From positions 35,941,822 to 36,005,821 of the forward strand of contig CM064732.1 in assembly GCA_032717465.1 (NCBI GenBank): a stretch of DNA of 64,000 nt, read 5' to 3'. The stretch comes from Coenobita brevimanus. Lineage: Eukaryota > Arthropoda > Malacostraca > Decapoda > Coenobitidae. The position numbers and the translations under genes are program-made. Positions 11,060-21,911 of this stretch are shown piece after piece (the stretch's first letter is position 1; the number at the start of each line of letters is the position of its first letter). Under the pieces are notes generated by a model that was not told the origin of the DNA, did not search any database, and saw nothing but the letters and a program-made list of their open reading frames with translations.

Positions 11060-12760
11060 GCGAACAAGTAGGGAGATTACATAAATATGAGTAAGAACCC
11101 TATTGGAGACAGTGGCGAGTGGCATTGCATTGCGCTACACAGTAGCGAAAGTTAGTGACGCAACGAAGCTCTTCTGGTCTGCCTTACTGTAGTTATATGA
11201 CCAAAGATACGTACTGATAGGGAAAGAAAATGAACTACGTTCATAACTGCCGGCAGGAAACAAGTAAATAAATGACTTTTGGTGTTGTCAAGTATTACAT
11301 TTGTTTCCTCAAGTGGGATCTTTGCATAATTATGCATGTTAAATGACATCGTAGTAGCAAGTTTACATGATAATTGATACTGTGTAGTAATAGAAAGTGA
11401 CAATAAATGATGTATTGGTGAAAAAAAAATGCAATAAATATAAGGAAAACGATGTGGTGTCACCTTGTTTACAATTACTGTAAGCTAACGGGGTATGTTT
11501 AGCGGTATGTGTAGCCTAGCCATTCCTTGCCTTCCTTACCGTACCATACCTTTCCCTGCCATACCTTGCTTTTCATTACCCTACTCTGCCTTCCTTTGTC
11601 ATGCTTTGCCTTTCCCTGCCCTATCCTGCCAATAATAACCTTGGGGGTGACGAACTAGTAATAAATGCTAGAAAAAAAGCACATACAAAGTGTTACACAT
11701 CTAGGACCAGTACGGTCACGTGGCATGTTCAGCAGTAAGTGTAGCGCCACCATATCTTGCCTTTCCTTACCGTGCTCTGCCTTCATCAGTCATGCTTTGC
11801 CTTTCCCTGACATACGTTGTCGATAATAACCTTGGGGATGTTGAACTAGCGATAAATATTACGCTCACGTGGCACGTTTAGTGGTAAATGTAGAGCTGCC
11901 ATGTCTCGCCGTTTGCTACCATGCCTTGCCTTGCCATACCCGACCCTGCCATAGCCTTTTCCTATGCTTCCCCTACTCTCTCAACCTCACACTCCCTGTC
12001 GCTGCTCTGCCCTGCCTCTTACTGCTCGACCTGCCTCCCTCTGCTCTATCATGCCTCTCCCTACTCTGCCACACTTTCATGTCTTTCCCTACCATGCTAT
12101 GCCTTTCTCTACCCATCCCTCCTTTTCGGTACCCTACACTGCCTTTCCTTGTCCTACCCTGCCTCGCCCTACTCTACTCTGCCTCTCTCTACTGTACCCT
12201 GCCTCCTCTGCTCTACCCTGCATCTCCCTACCCTGCCTTCCCTCCCCCTGCTGTCGTGCCTCTACCTACCCTACCTTGCCTCTTCTATTTATGTGTAAAT
12301 ACCTTGGTTTAGTATGTAAAAATATATAAATTAAAGCAATACTGGTGAATAAGTAGGCAACGGTGAGTGACAGTGCAGTGAGCTACGTAAACGTGAAAGT
12401 GACGCTAGCTATGAAGTTGTTGTGCATTTCAATAGCTATAATAGCAAAAAAGTATTGACAAGAGAAAGAAAAAAATTGTACAAAATATTATGAATCAGTG
12501 TATAAGAGAATAAGGAGACAGTGATAAGTGCCACTGCACTGTGCAGCAATAAAGTGAAACTGACGCTCGCTAAGAAGTTATTGTGGACTGCTATATAGCT
12601 GTAAGAGCAAAGTTAATGACTGCCATGAGACGGAAATGAAGTGCATGACATGTAAGAAACTGTAAACATGTGTAATATATACTGAACGAGACACCGATGA
12701 GTGACACCGAAGTGTGCTACAAAGAAGTGAAAGTGACGCTTCTGCGAAGTTATTATTCTG
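11060..12760. repeat. Interspersed ~100-bp repeat, four copies
   Basis: Related segments occur at about 11065-11180, 12345-12430, 12490-12605 and 12685-12760. Each reads approximately GAACAAGTAGG..GACAGTG(A/G)..AGTGNCACTGCA..GTGCTAC, then GTGAAAGTGACGCT and GAAGTTATTGTGG. They flank the minisatellite arrays, so the whole 10.1-12.8 kb block looks like one compound tandem family. Confidence 0.65.
11490..12290. repeat. Higher-order repeat carrying the 20-bp minisatellite
   Basis: Three successive blocks begin with a shared leader: around 11490 (GGGGTATGTTTAGCGGTATG), 11710 (GTCACGTGGCATGTTCAGCA) and 11872 (CTCACGTGGCACGTTTAGTG). Each leader is followed by TGTAG(C/A)G and a run of CTTGCC/TTTCCCTACC units. 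The first two close with a shared trailer, AATAATAACCTTGGGG, and then a GAACTAG motif (from 11631 and 11822). The third block expands into a longer 20-bp array to about 12290. The layout is leader, minisatellite, trailer, repeated. Confidence 0.75.
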
Positions 12761-12899
12761 TCGTTGTTTCTCATGTGTTCGACTCTACAGTATGCATAGG
12801 CTTTGCAGCCTGTTCCCAAGGCCCAGTATTACTCCTGCATACCATACACTTCCATACCTTATGTCACCACTCCGGCGCTAACACCCACCTTCGGTATTA

Positions 12900-13105
12900 A
12901 ATTCATGATGGGGCTCTCATACGGAACTGGTGTGTTGGTATTAAAAGGAATATTTTTACAACATGCCGGTGGGTCTTCTGGTAGATCACTAACGTCTGCT
13001 TTATGAAATTCAAATCCTTAAATTGTTCCCTGCCCCAGTGGGGATTCGAACCTGAGTCCATTAGGACTGCAGGCCACCTCTATACCGATTCAGCTACTGC
13101 AAAAT
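12900..13105 (-). mobile_element. tRNA-derived SINE
   Basis: On the minus strand 13100-13038 resembles a tRNA head with pol III internal promoter boxes: an A-box-like TAGCTGAATCGG (around 13096-13086) and a perfect B box GGTTCGAATCC (13052-13042), spaced as in a tRNA gene. The sequence then continues GGGGCAGGGAACAATTTAAG into a non-tRNA body to about 12900. It lacks a convincing cloverleaf anticodon arm, so I call it SINE rather than a functional tRNA. A lone tRNA pseudogene is the alternative. Confidence 0.65.
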
Positions 13106-14520
13106 TAAGTTCTGATAGGCCCAGAATGTGAAATATTAAATTAATAAATTTGTCATTAATTACTATGACTAATTTTACAGGAAAATGAAGTGCTACGTAT
13201 CTTCCCTTTTTACCAGTACCAAATATATACAAAATTTCACTAACTGTAATTGCACTTCACTGTTTCCCAACACTTCACTATTTTCACAAGTACCGAAACT
13301 TCACTAACACTGCACTACACAAACTGAACTGAAAACCAACTGAACTTGCTCTGGTCTCTTCCCCATTCTTTTATGAGCTTGCATTGTTCTAGAATTATCT
13401 ACATTCTACGAGAACAACAGTTGCCAACTCGAGGATATCCAAAACATGCCAGAGTTTTCTTACATTACATAACACTGAAAATGCAAATTATTTAGCATAC
13501 AAACTTAAAATAAATGACATAATTTAACCCTTTCACGCACCATAATTTTTCAATAAGTTTGGATTCCATGCATAGCATCCAAACTTTGCTCATGCTGGCT
13601 CCGCTCGTGCAGCAAGGGAAAAAAATTATATGGCCCAATTTACCTTCAGAAGGTGCTTATACTGTTATAAATCGCTTCCCATCATCTTTGTTGATGTTTA
13701 TACTATCAGATAAGAACAAAAATATAGAACAGATGAAAAAATGTACAGAAATGAAGCCAGAATAAACTTTATTTAGGTGAAAACTAGCTTCTCATAAATT
13801 TCTAACATCACCGTGAAAAATACTTCCCGTGACGCGCCGTTGCAAAGAACATGTCTACATGCAGAATTTCATGATCTTTCATATGATAAAGTTTCAAGCT
13901 GATACGTCTAGTAGTTTCTGAGTAAATCGAAAAAAACTGTGAAAATCGCCTAAAGATGTCTGTTTTATTATTTCGTATGTTATTAGTTACACTGTAACAA
14001 ACATGTATGTAAATTCTATCCAGTTTTGTAGCCCAAAGGTTAAGGAAGCCCATAATATAATTCACAGTGTTATAACCCATATTGTTATTGAGAAAATGAA
14101 TTTACAATGGGTTGTGCGCGGTGACAGCACCTACGCTTCGGCTCGTAGGCTGTGTTCGTCTTTCGTAACTTTTCCCCAATTATTTGGACATGTAGGTTAC
14201 TTTGCTTTACAAAAGTATGCATAAGAAATCATCAGCTTGATCAAGCTTTCTTCAGATTTTTGATCCGACATATACTTCACGAGTTTAATGACTGAGAGAA
14301 TAGCAATGAAATGCACCACATTTTCTTTATGAGAAATATGTAGTAAACACACATTTTGTACCTGACATACAATAGTATAAAAACTAGACAAATAAGCTGG
14401 TTACTCACGTCCTCTAGCAGTGTTGTAGTGTTTCTTGAGAGGAGATGGAATTGCAGAGAGGAGGACAGGTACGATCCCAGCCTGTGTGTGTGTGTAAAGT
14501 ATTTGTGATGTGTGATTGTC
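13106..14520. other. Unassigned AT-rich sequence
   Basis: No gene recognised. Positions 13235-13330 repeat the word CTTCACT or ACTTCAC about six times. At 13524 TTAACCCTTTCAC resembles a piggyBac-type terminus. Positions 13557-13586 contain GTTTGGATTCCATGCATAGC followed by ATCCAAAC, a small inverted repeat. Short ORFs here have no recognisable motifs. Confidence 0.4.

Positions 14521-14523
<3 letters not shown>

Positions 14524-14560
<37 letters not shown>
14524..14560. repeat. (GT)n microsatellite at LINE 3' end
   Basis: GT tract abutting the 3' tail of the minus-strand LINE. Confidence 0.9.
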
Positions 14561-14909
14561 CTTACCTAATTGTTCTTACCTAATTGTATCTTTACAGGAA
14601 TGAGTCAAGCATGTACTGTCCCGTGACTTAAACAATTTTTATCGTACATATCCTTAAATTTGTGAGTTGTTTTAGCACACACTATTTCATTCGGTAGTGC
14701 ATTCCAGTGATCAGTTGCCCTATTTGGGAAACTAAATTTCCTTACATCTTTATCGCCTCTCTTTTTATGCAGTTTTTTGCAGTGTCCTCTTGCTGATGCA
14801 TCCCCATAGGTTATGTAATCATTTATGTCTATTTTCTCCTTCCTTGATATACATTTCTATAGCATAATCATGTCACCTCTTTTCCTTCTCTCCTGTAGTG
14901 TTCGTAGAT

Positions 14910-16169
14910 TCAGTTTTTTTTTAGTCTTTCTTGGTAGCTTAGATCCCTTAAGCTTGGTACTAAACTTGTAGCGGCCCTTTGTACTTTTTCAATCTTATCT
15001 ATGTGTTTTTTGAGATGAGGACTCCAGACTACTGATGCATACTCCAGGGTTGGTCTGATGAATGATGTTATTATCATTCTTGGCATGTCTTCATTAATGG
15101 AAGTGAACGCTATTCTCATATTTGCAAGCACTGTATACATGTTCCGTACCTTCTCACTGATGTGGTCAGCCGGAGATAGCCTGTTATTGATAATCACACC
15201 TAGGTCCTCTCTTTCTGATGTGTGTAGGGTTTTATTTCCTAACTTACAATCCCAATCAGGTCTTTTTCCACTTTTACCAAACTTGATTACATGACACTTG
15301 TCCACATTGAATTCCATTTGCCATGTATTGCTCCATTCATGAAGTTTATTTAATTCTTCTTGTAGCTCTTTACAAGAGTCTGTGTTAGTAATTCTCCTTT
15401 GTATTTTTGCATCATCAGCAAACATATTTAGATAGCTTTTATTTCCAGTGTTACTGTCTATACCATTTAAATACACTACAAACATGATTGGTGCCAGCAC
15501 TGAGCCCTGTGGAACTCCGCTAGTCACTGCTCTCCATGATGAGTAATTTCCCTTTAGTACTGTTCTCATTTCTCTTTTTCTGAGAATATCTTGCATCCAA
15601 CAATACAGTTTGCCTCGGACTCCTCCTTGATGGTAGAGTTTCCATAAAAGTCTTTGGTGCGGTACTCTGTCAAATGCTTTCTTGAAAGCTAAATAGATAG
15701 TGTCCACCCAACCTTCTCTTTTCTGTAATGTGTCTGTTACTTTGTCATAGTAGCTCAACAGATTAGTAACAAATGATTTTCCTTTTCTGAAACCAAACTG
15801 TCTTTCTGTTATCAAACTGTGTTCTAGATGATTTACCCAAGCTTTTCTTATAAGCTTTTCTAATACCTTGCTTACAACACTGGTTAGTGATACTGGTCAG
15901 TAGTTGAGTGGATTTTGTCTATTCCTTTTCTTGAATAAGGGAACAATGTTTGCTTTCACCCAAATATCAGGTAGTTTACCTTGTCTCAAGGATTTCTTGA
16001 AAATTAAAGATAATGGTTTACTTAACTCCTTTGCACATTCATGTAGCACCCAACATGAAATTTCATCAGGACCATTTGCTTTTCCTTTGTCTAATTTACT
16101 TAACTGCTCCTGTATTTCTTTTTCTGATATTTGTATATCTAGTAGTATGTGTGGGCATGCATGTTCCAC
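14910..16169 (-). pseudogene. LINE reverse transcriptase domain
   Basis: The minus-strand frame shows ordered RT blocks: KGKANGPDEISCWVLHECAK (block 0-1), IVPLFKKRNRQNPLNY, then one in-frame TGA at 15897-15899 where relatives carry Arg of NYRP, then PVSLTSVV. It continues with [41 protein letters not shown], the catalytic MFADDAKI, and LEYASVVWSPHLK with KVQRAATSLVP in the thumb. A run of nine A residues near 14915-14923 shifts the frame just after SYQERLKK, and C-terminal blocks (TLQERRKRGDMI, FSFPNRATDHWNALP) follow in another frame to about 14600. Apart from the stop and the shift the RT is well preserved, implying a fairly recent copy. Confidence 0.9.
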
Positions 16170-16734
16170 ATAATCCCACTCAAATTTTATTTCTTAAAAA
16201 AACTGATTGGCAATTCTTATTTAATGCTTCACATATATCCTTCTCTTGTATATAGGTGATTCACTCATCCGTAATGGATTGTATTTTATCTTTTACTTTG
16301 GTTTTGCTTCTGATGTAGCTGCAAAATAGCTTCGGTTAATCACTACTTTTATTTATGATATCCTCCTCAAACTGTTTTTGGGCTTCCCTCCTTATTCTTG
16401 TATAATTGTTCCTTTCCTGTTTATAGTTGTTATATGCCCTTTCACTATTGTGTTTTCTGTATCTATTCCACAACAAAACTCTTTTTTCATTTGATTTTTG
16501 CATTCTGTATTGAACCATTTCTTTATTTTCTTTTCTGCTTCTTTGTGCTGTGGAATGTACTTCTGGACTCCTGTTTCATAAAGTTCACAGAATTTTTTAT
16601 ATACAGCATTTAAATCTTGTCCTCTAAGCTCCTTTTCCCAATCAATTTCTAAGAAGTACTTCTTTAGGTCATGATACTTTCTCTTTTTATAGTTTAGGCT
16701 CTTTTTGTAATTTTCATTGCTGTTAAGTATGTCA

Positions 16735-17501
16735 TATGCAATACTGAAGTTGTAATTTAGTACTGCATGGTCGCTTTTGCCAAATGGAGTGTGATATATT
16801 AAACTGTCAATATCGTTTTCTTGCCTAGTAAATATAAGATCTAGCACTGAGGGTGCATCGAGTCCTTTTTTCCTTTAGGAAAAACTCCTGCACGAGATCC
16901 AGAAGCTTTTGGTCCCAACAGCTTTCTTGGCTTATTATACTGTATCTAGAGTATTCCAGTTTATATTTGTATTAAAGTCTCCAGTTAGTATAATTCTTTC
17001 CGATTTCTCTTCCATTCTATGTAGTAAAGCTCTTAAACTCAGAATTGTACTCCCTGCCAGATCCTCATATTCGCCTCTTTCCCATGTGTTTGATCTAGGT
17101 GGCATGTACAAATTGGCTACAATTACTTCCCCTTCAGATGTATTGATCTCTACTGCAATCAGTTCTACTTGTGAGGGTATATCTAGTTCTATTTCTGTAA
17201 CTTTTAGATATTTCTTTGTTAATATTATAATTCCTCTTCTTTTTTTTAAGTTCCTATCTCTTCTCCATATATTGTATTCTTCTAAGTTTTGAATGTCATT
17301 TAATATCCTTGGTGTTAATTTTGTTTCAGTTAGGCATATTTTATGTGGTTCATTTTCTCTGATATAATTATTCATCTCTAATAATTTAGATACCATTCCA
17401 ACCACATTTGAGTACATCAACTTAATCATCTTATTTATATACTTGTCATGACTTGGTTCTACTACCTTCCTCCTTTTTATTCCCTCCTGTTTATGTACCA
17501 C
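16735..17501 (-). pseudogene. LINE APE-type endonuclease domain
   Basis: The minus-strand frame has the exonuclease-endonuclease-phosphatase signature: MIKLMYSNVVGMVSKLLEM (start of domain), CLTETKL (metal-binding Glu), VELIAVEI, NLYMPPRS, RIILTGDFNTNINW (GDFN block) and, after two stops near 16930, LDLIFTRQ and GKSDHAVL (catalytic SDH). The domain nicks target DNA to prime reverse transcription. All blocks are in the same frame, so point nonsense mutations rather than shifts inactivate it. Confidence 0.8.
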
Positions 17502-17978
17502 TTTCGTACCTGCAATCCAATTACTTTATAAAAAAAATGTATAATTCTCCTCCTCTGATCTTCCCTCATTTTTTGTTTTTGCTTCCTCCCTCTTCTCTTT
17601 CAGTAATTCCAGTTCCTTTTGTGTTAGGCATCTTTTTTTCCATAAATTTTTTAACTCATCTTATTCCAAAAGTTTCTTTGCATTTCTTAGTATCTCCTCC
17701 ACAGTGTTTACATTCAGGAAGGTTACCTATAGGGGCCTTACTTGTTTCTCTCTTATTTCTCTAACCTTTTGTGTTCCTCTATGTCTTTACTACAGATTTC
17801 CTCTGATACTTCCTTCATTATGCTCATTACATTTGCCATCTCCTTTTTGTCTCTCGAGATCTTGTTTCTTACTTCTTCCTCTTCTATACCAGTGATTACT
17901 ATACATTTGTTGATATCTGCTGAATCTCTGACTAATTTAGGATTGTTTTGGATTATTCTTTTTACTTCCTTTTTAATA

Positions 17979-17980
<2 letters not shown>

Positions 17981-18044
<64 letters not shown>

Positions 18045-18059
18045 GTGTGTGTGTGTGTG
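17981..18059. repeat. (GT)n microsatellite inside LINE ORF1
   Basis: GT tract with one GC interruption, lying within the ORF1 region of the LINE. Confidence 0.95.
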
Positions 18060-18200
18060 ATGTGGTGGAGATGGTTGTGGTGGTGATGATTGTGGTGGTA
18101 ATGGTTATGGTGATGGTTGTGATGAAGATGGTTGTGGTGGTGATGGTTGTGGTGAAGATGGTCGTGGAGCTGGTTGTGGTGGTGGTGGTGCTGCTGCTGA
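18060..18200. repeat. GTGATGG/GTGGTGA-type array
   Basis: Imperfect 6- to 9-bp repeats of TGGTTGTGGTGGTGATGG, continuous with the GT tract. It probably grew out of proline-rich ORF1 codons (CCA/CCT on the minus strand). Confidence 0.8.
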
Positions 18201-18868
18201 TGATGCTGGCTTATATTCAGGGGGAATGAAGTCTGAAGGGGACAGTGACTTTCCTGATTCAGCAGGGGAAGATGATATGGAAATCTCTTGGATGGGTGGT
18301 GAGATGCAGGCAGGTTGGAGTGTGGTGACATTGTAGGGTGACGGTGGGGGGAAAGAGGTCAGTGTTTGCGATGGGGGGTGGAAGAGAGGTGGCGATAATG
18401 CTGCTCAGTCTCGAGGGACAGGGTGTTTCAAGTGGTGGCAGGAGTGACACAAGTGGTGCTAGGACTGGTGGCAGGGATGGCATTGGTGTCCGGGGTCATA
18501 GGAATGAGGTAGGGATGGTCGTTGCCACAAAAGTGATGGCGGAGGTGACAATTGTCCTAGGGGTGATGGCAGTAGTGATAGGAGTAGTTACACCAGTGAT
18601 GGCAATGGTGCAAGGAATGGTGGTAGTGATGGTGCTACTACTCTGTTGTGCTAATCGCCGCGGCCTTCACCGTGGCTTTGTGCTTATCTTCCTTGGGGTC
18701 AGATTTAGCCCTCTCTCTCCTGTTCCTCACTCTCTCCTCCTCAACATATTCACTTTCCGTTTCACTTTCACTGCTTGCTTCACTCTCACTTCCACTGAAC
18801 AAGTATTTCATGTACTCATTCTCAGATAAGCCCTTCTGAGACATTTTTATGTCTAGTGTAAAACACAA

Positions 18869-20205
18869 GGGGAACGGTAAAAATCAGGAATTTTCAAATC
18901 TGGCTTTCTCAGAAAATATATAAGAAACACTTATAAACCTTCTTAATAAGCACCCTGCACTATATATAACACAATATCACTATAACACACATAAGGTATG
19001 GACGGTGCGGTAGTAGGAAAAGTGGGCTTAAATGGCCGGCGGCTGCATGCTCACACACCCTTCGAGGCTGACTGCCAGGAGAACACTGAGCTAAATATAG
19101 GCCACTTGCCCCGCCAATAAGCTCCCGGGTGTTGCCATATATTTCCCCTAGACCTGGCCACCCTCAGCTTTGACTCAACCAAATTTAATGCAAATCCATC
19201 CACAGGGAAAGTTTCTACAACCATTTATAGGGAAGTTGCATCATGTTGCGTCATCGGTTACTTTTCAGATTGCAAGAATTATGACTCACATTGAGTCCAC
19301 GTGTGCAAAAAGGCAAGCATTCACGTAAATAAAACATTATAAAGAAAAAGAGCACAAAAATTCATGCATAACTTATGAAACAACTATGCTCACAAGCAGT
19401 AGGCAAACTGGCAACTCTGACTTGTACCAGAACCTACGGTAAACATCAAGAAACGTCGGGAAGCTTCTCGACTATATAACTGGCAAATCTTGCATCTTAA
19501 CAGTATTTTCTTCTCTTTGTAGATTTAAAAGTGTTAAGGTAGTTTGATTGCATAGGTGAGTGATTCATTTGATTTAAGTTTCTTTGTAACATAAGCATTC
19601 ATTCTGTTGTAATTCATACATTCACAGCTTTCCTTCTGAGGTTGATTAAATGTAAAATCGTGTTTCACTCTTCCAAATTGTTCTTAATTTACTAGCTCCG
19701 AGCTTGAACTAACTTTCCGTGATATTTATCATGACTGGTAGTTAAGCTTGTTGTTTCATATTAATTCATAATAAAATCGTGTCCAAATAGGAGAGGCGAA
19801 AACTAGAGCCTGGTTCAGTATTCCTAAGTTCCAGGGTAAATTTTTAATATGGCGGGGTGCAGGGTCCTTTTTCTTGAGGCCAACAGTACTCATTAATTCA
19901 ACATTGATGGGTGATTATATCTTCCTGAGTACTGTGTGAAAAGAAAGTTTATAAATTTTTTGTCTTCAGACAATTAGGAACATAAGCCAGAATAAATTTA
20001 AGAAAGTAGAAGTTACATCTCGTACGTCAAAAACTTGCTTTAAAAATTTCCTCCTTTGACAAGTGGTGAATTACCTTCACCCCTTGCCACTTACACAACC
20101 TGAAAAATTTTTCAAAGTTGGTTTACAGTTTTCTGCAGGTACTTTGTCACAACCATCATGATCTCTCGGATGAATGTTGCTCAACACGTTGGAGTGTGCA
20201 TATCA
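18869..20205. other. Unassigned; possible LINE 5' UTR
   Basis: Positions 18990-19160 are GC-rich for this window (GGCCGGCGGCTGCATGC) and lie directly upstream of the LINE ORF1 start on the minus strand, so they may be its 5' UTR and promoter. Positions 19200-20200 are AT-rich sequence in which I see no gene or repeat. Confidence 0.4.
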
Positions 20206-20258
20206 TTTTTTTTTTTTTTTGCCAATTGACCATTGGGGCCAAAGCCCCTGGTCATTAA

Positions 20259-20314
<56 letters not shown>

Positions 20315-21470
20315 TTATGCGAGGAAGAAGGAACCAAAGGCCATGAGCCCGCAGTAACAGTTCCCTCCAAGAGAAAAAACAAAATACAATAGAGAGCCAA
20401 ATTCAAAGATCCGATCATTTTGAGATGCCCGGACACGGACTGCGTTTGAAGAGACTGGAGATCATAGGCAGCAGGAAATACAGAAAGAGGGAGACAGTTC
20501 CAGAGCTGACCTGTTGCATAAATGAAAGACTGGGAGTAACAGTTAACTCTTGCATTAGAGAGTTGGACAGAAAGGGATGAGAGTTTGCTTGCCAGACAGA
20601 TTGCTTTGCTACGCGCGTCCGTCTGACAGAAAGAGTGGAGGAATGCAAGCAGACAGTTCATAGAGGAGCAGTGACCATTAAAAAGGTAGCGACAGAAAAG
20701 AGGATAAAGATGCAACAGAGCGGCGAAGGAGACAGAGAAGTTGAAGGAGTCAGTAAGAGAGGAGGAGAGTTAATGAGACGAAAAGCCTTTGACTCCACCC
20801 TATTGAGAAGAGCTGTATGTGGGAGGGAGCCTCCCCACACCATGAGAGTTGTAGCCTCCCACACAGGAAGGCGGATAAAACCCCTGTATAGGAGAGTCAA
20901 CAATTGTGCAGGGAGTAAAGAAAAGAAGAGCGGAGTCGAGTCGGCTTAGCACCCAATCTCTTGGAAGCAGATTTTACAAGGATGTAATATGATTTTTCCA
21001 GATAAGTAGTCCCGAGTAGTAATGAAACTCCAAGCATGTTCAAAGGATGATGCAGGATTAAGCTTAATATTATTAAACATTAGTGGGTATACCTGTGGAA
21101 GATTTTTGTCGGGTTGATAGGTGTAAGAACTGAGTCTTAGATGCATTAAAGCACAACCATATTTTTTACCCCAGTCAGAGATACGAGCCAAGTCAGACAT
21201 TAGGTGTCTGCATAGCCTCATCCCTTGTTTCTTGAAGTAACTGTTGAGATGGGCCGTTGCGGGAACCGAATGGAAAGGTGAAGGGTGGAGTCATCAGCGT
21301 ATGAGTGGATAGGGTTAGATGTACAGCTTAGAAGATCATTGATGAATAAAAGAAGAAGAGTTGGTGATAGGACAGAGCCCTGAGGAACACCACTGTTGAT
21401 AGATCTAGGAGAAGAACGATGGCCGTCTACAACAGCGGCTATAGAACGACCAGAAAGGAAACTACATATA
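20206..21470 (-). mobile_element. Jockey-superfamily LINE, 5'-truncated, poly-A tail
   Basis: The minus strand carries RT blocks in order from about 21470: [34 protein letters not shown], catalytic [29 protein letters not shown], then LTLLYRGFIRLPVWEATT, RVESKAFRLINSPP, and the C-terminal block CYSQSFIYATGQLWNCLP. The element ends in a T14 run at 20206-20221 (poly-A on the minus strand). It is 5'-truncated inside the RT. An (AT)n tract at 20263-20311 lies in the 3' UTR. Several stops and shifts make it inactive. I cannot place the clade more finely without alignment. Confidence 0.8.
20263..20311. repeat. (AT)n microsatellite in LINE 3' UTR
   Basis: AT tract inside the 3' UTR of the minus-strand LINE. 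Confidence 0.9.
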
Positions 21471-21474
21471 TAGA

Positions 21475-21520
21475 CAGATAGATGAATTGATAGAAAGATA
21501 GATATATAGATATATGTATG

Positions 21521-21588
<68 letters not shown>

Positions 21589-21600
21589 GATAGAATAAAT

Positions 21601-21638
<38 letters not shown>

Positions 21639-21650
21639 ATATCTTATCTA

Positions 21651-21685
<35 letters not shown>

Positions 21686-21696
21686 ATACATATCTA

Positions 21697-21771
<75 letters not shown>

Positions 21772-21838
21772 TTATATTTATATATATATATAAATCTATT
21801 TATCTATCTGTCTATCTATCTATCTATCTATGTATATA

Positions 21839-21909
<71 letters not shown>
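21475..21909. repeat. Compound AT/GATA/CT microsatellite block
   Basis: About 430 bp of alternating (AT)n, (GATA)n or (CTAT)n and a (CT)n tract at 21703-21739. It separates the LINE from the mariner element. Confidence 0.95.

Positions 21910-21911
<2 letters not shown>

Larger units (their letters stand above)
14560..18868 (-). mobile_element. CR1/Jockey-type LINE, near full length
   Basis: Read on the minus strand, ORF1 remnants (18868-17530), an APE-type endonuclease (17501 to about 16735), a linker and a reverse transcriptase (16169-14910 and on to about 14600) follow in the correct order, so almost the whole element is present. The 3' end is a 14-bp unit, CAATTAGGTAAGAA on the minus strand, present about twice (14560-14588), followed by a CA tract. 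Short tandem 3' ends instead of poly-A fit CR1-like LINEs. EN and RT lie in one reading frame, broken by scattered stops and a few frameshifts. The 5' end is not defined and may extend to about 19150, where the sequence is GC-richer. A second, partial copy is at 38585-40175. Confidence 0.85.
17530..18868 (-). pseudogene. LINE ORF1 protein (remnant)
   Basis: The minus strand starts MSQKGLSENEYMKYLFSGSE, then an acidic Ser/Glu stretch (SESEASSESETESEYVEEE) and a basic patch. It passes through a proline-rich, microsatellite-expanded linker (readable as SDFIPPEYKPASSAAAPPPP). The C-terminal half includes KKEVKRIIQNNPKLVR, CIVITGIEEEE and ELELLKEKREEAKTKNEGRS. Charged, coiled-coil-rich ORF1 proteins of this sort are thought to bind LINE RNA. 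The frame shifts several times, and a long (GT)n insertion plus a GTGATGG array sit inside it (17981-18200), so no single product is possible. Confidence 0.6.

Noticed and set aside
10113..12329. Several 100-150-codon plus-strand ORFs rich in Pro, Leu, Phe and Ser
   Set aside because: They are the three reading frames of a stop-poor 20-bp tandem repeat, with no start context or domain.
13038..13100. Functional tRNA gene on the minus strand
   Set aside because: The B box is good, but I could not draw a proper anticodon arm and acceptor stem, and similarity to tRNA continues into a SINE-like body.
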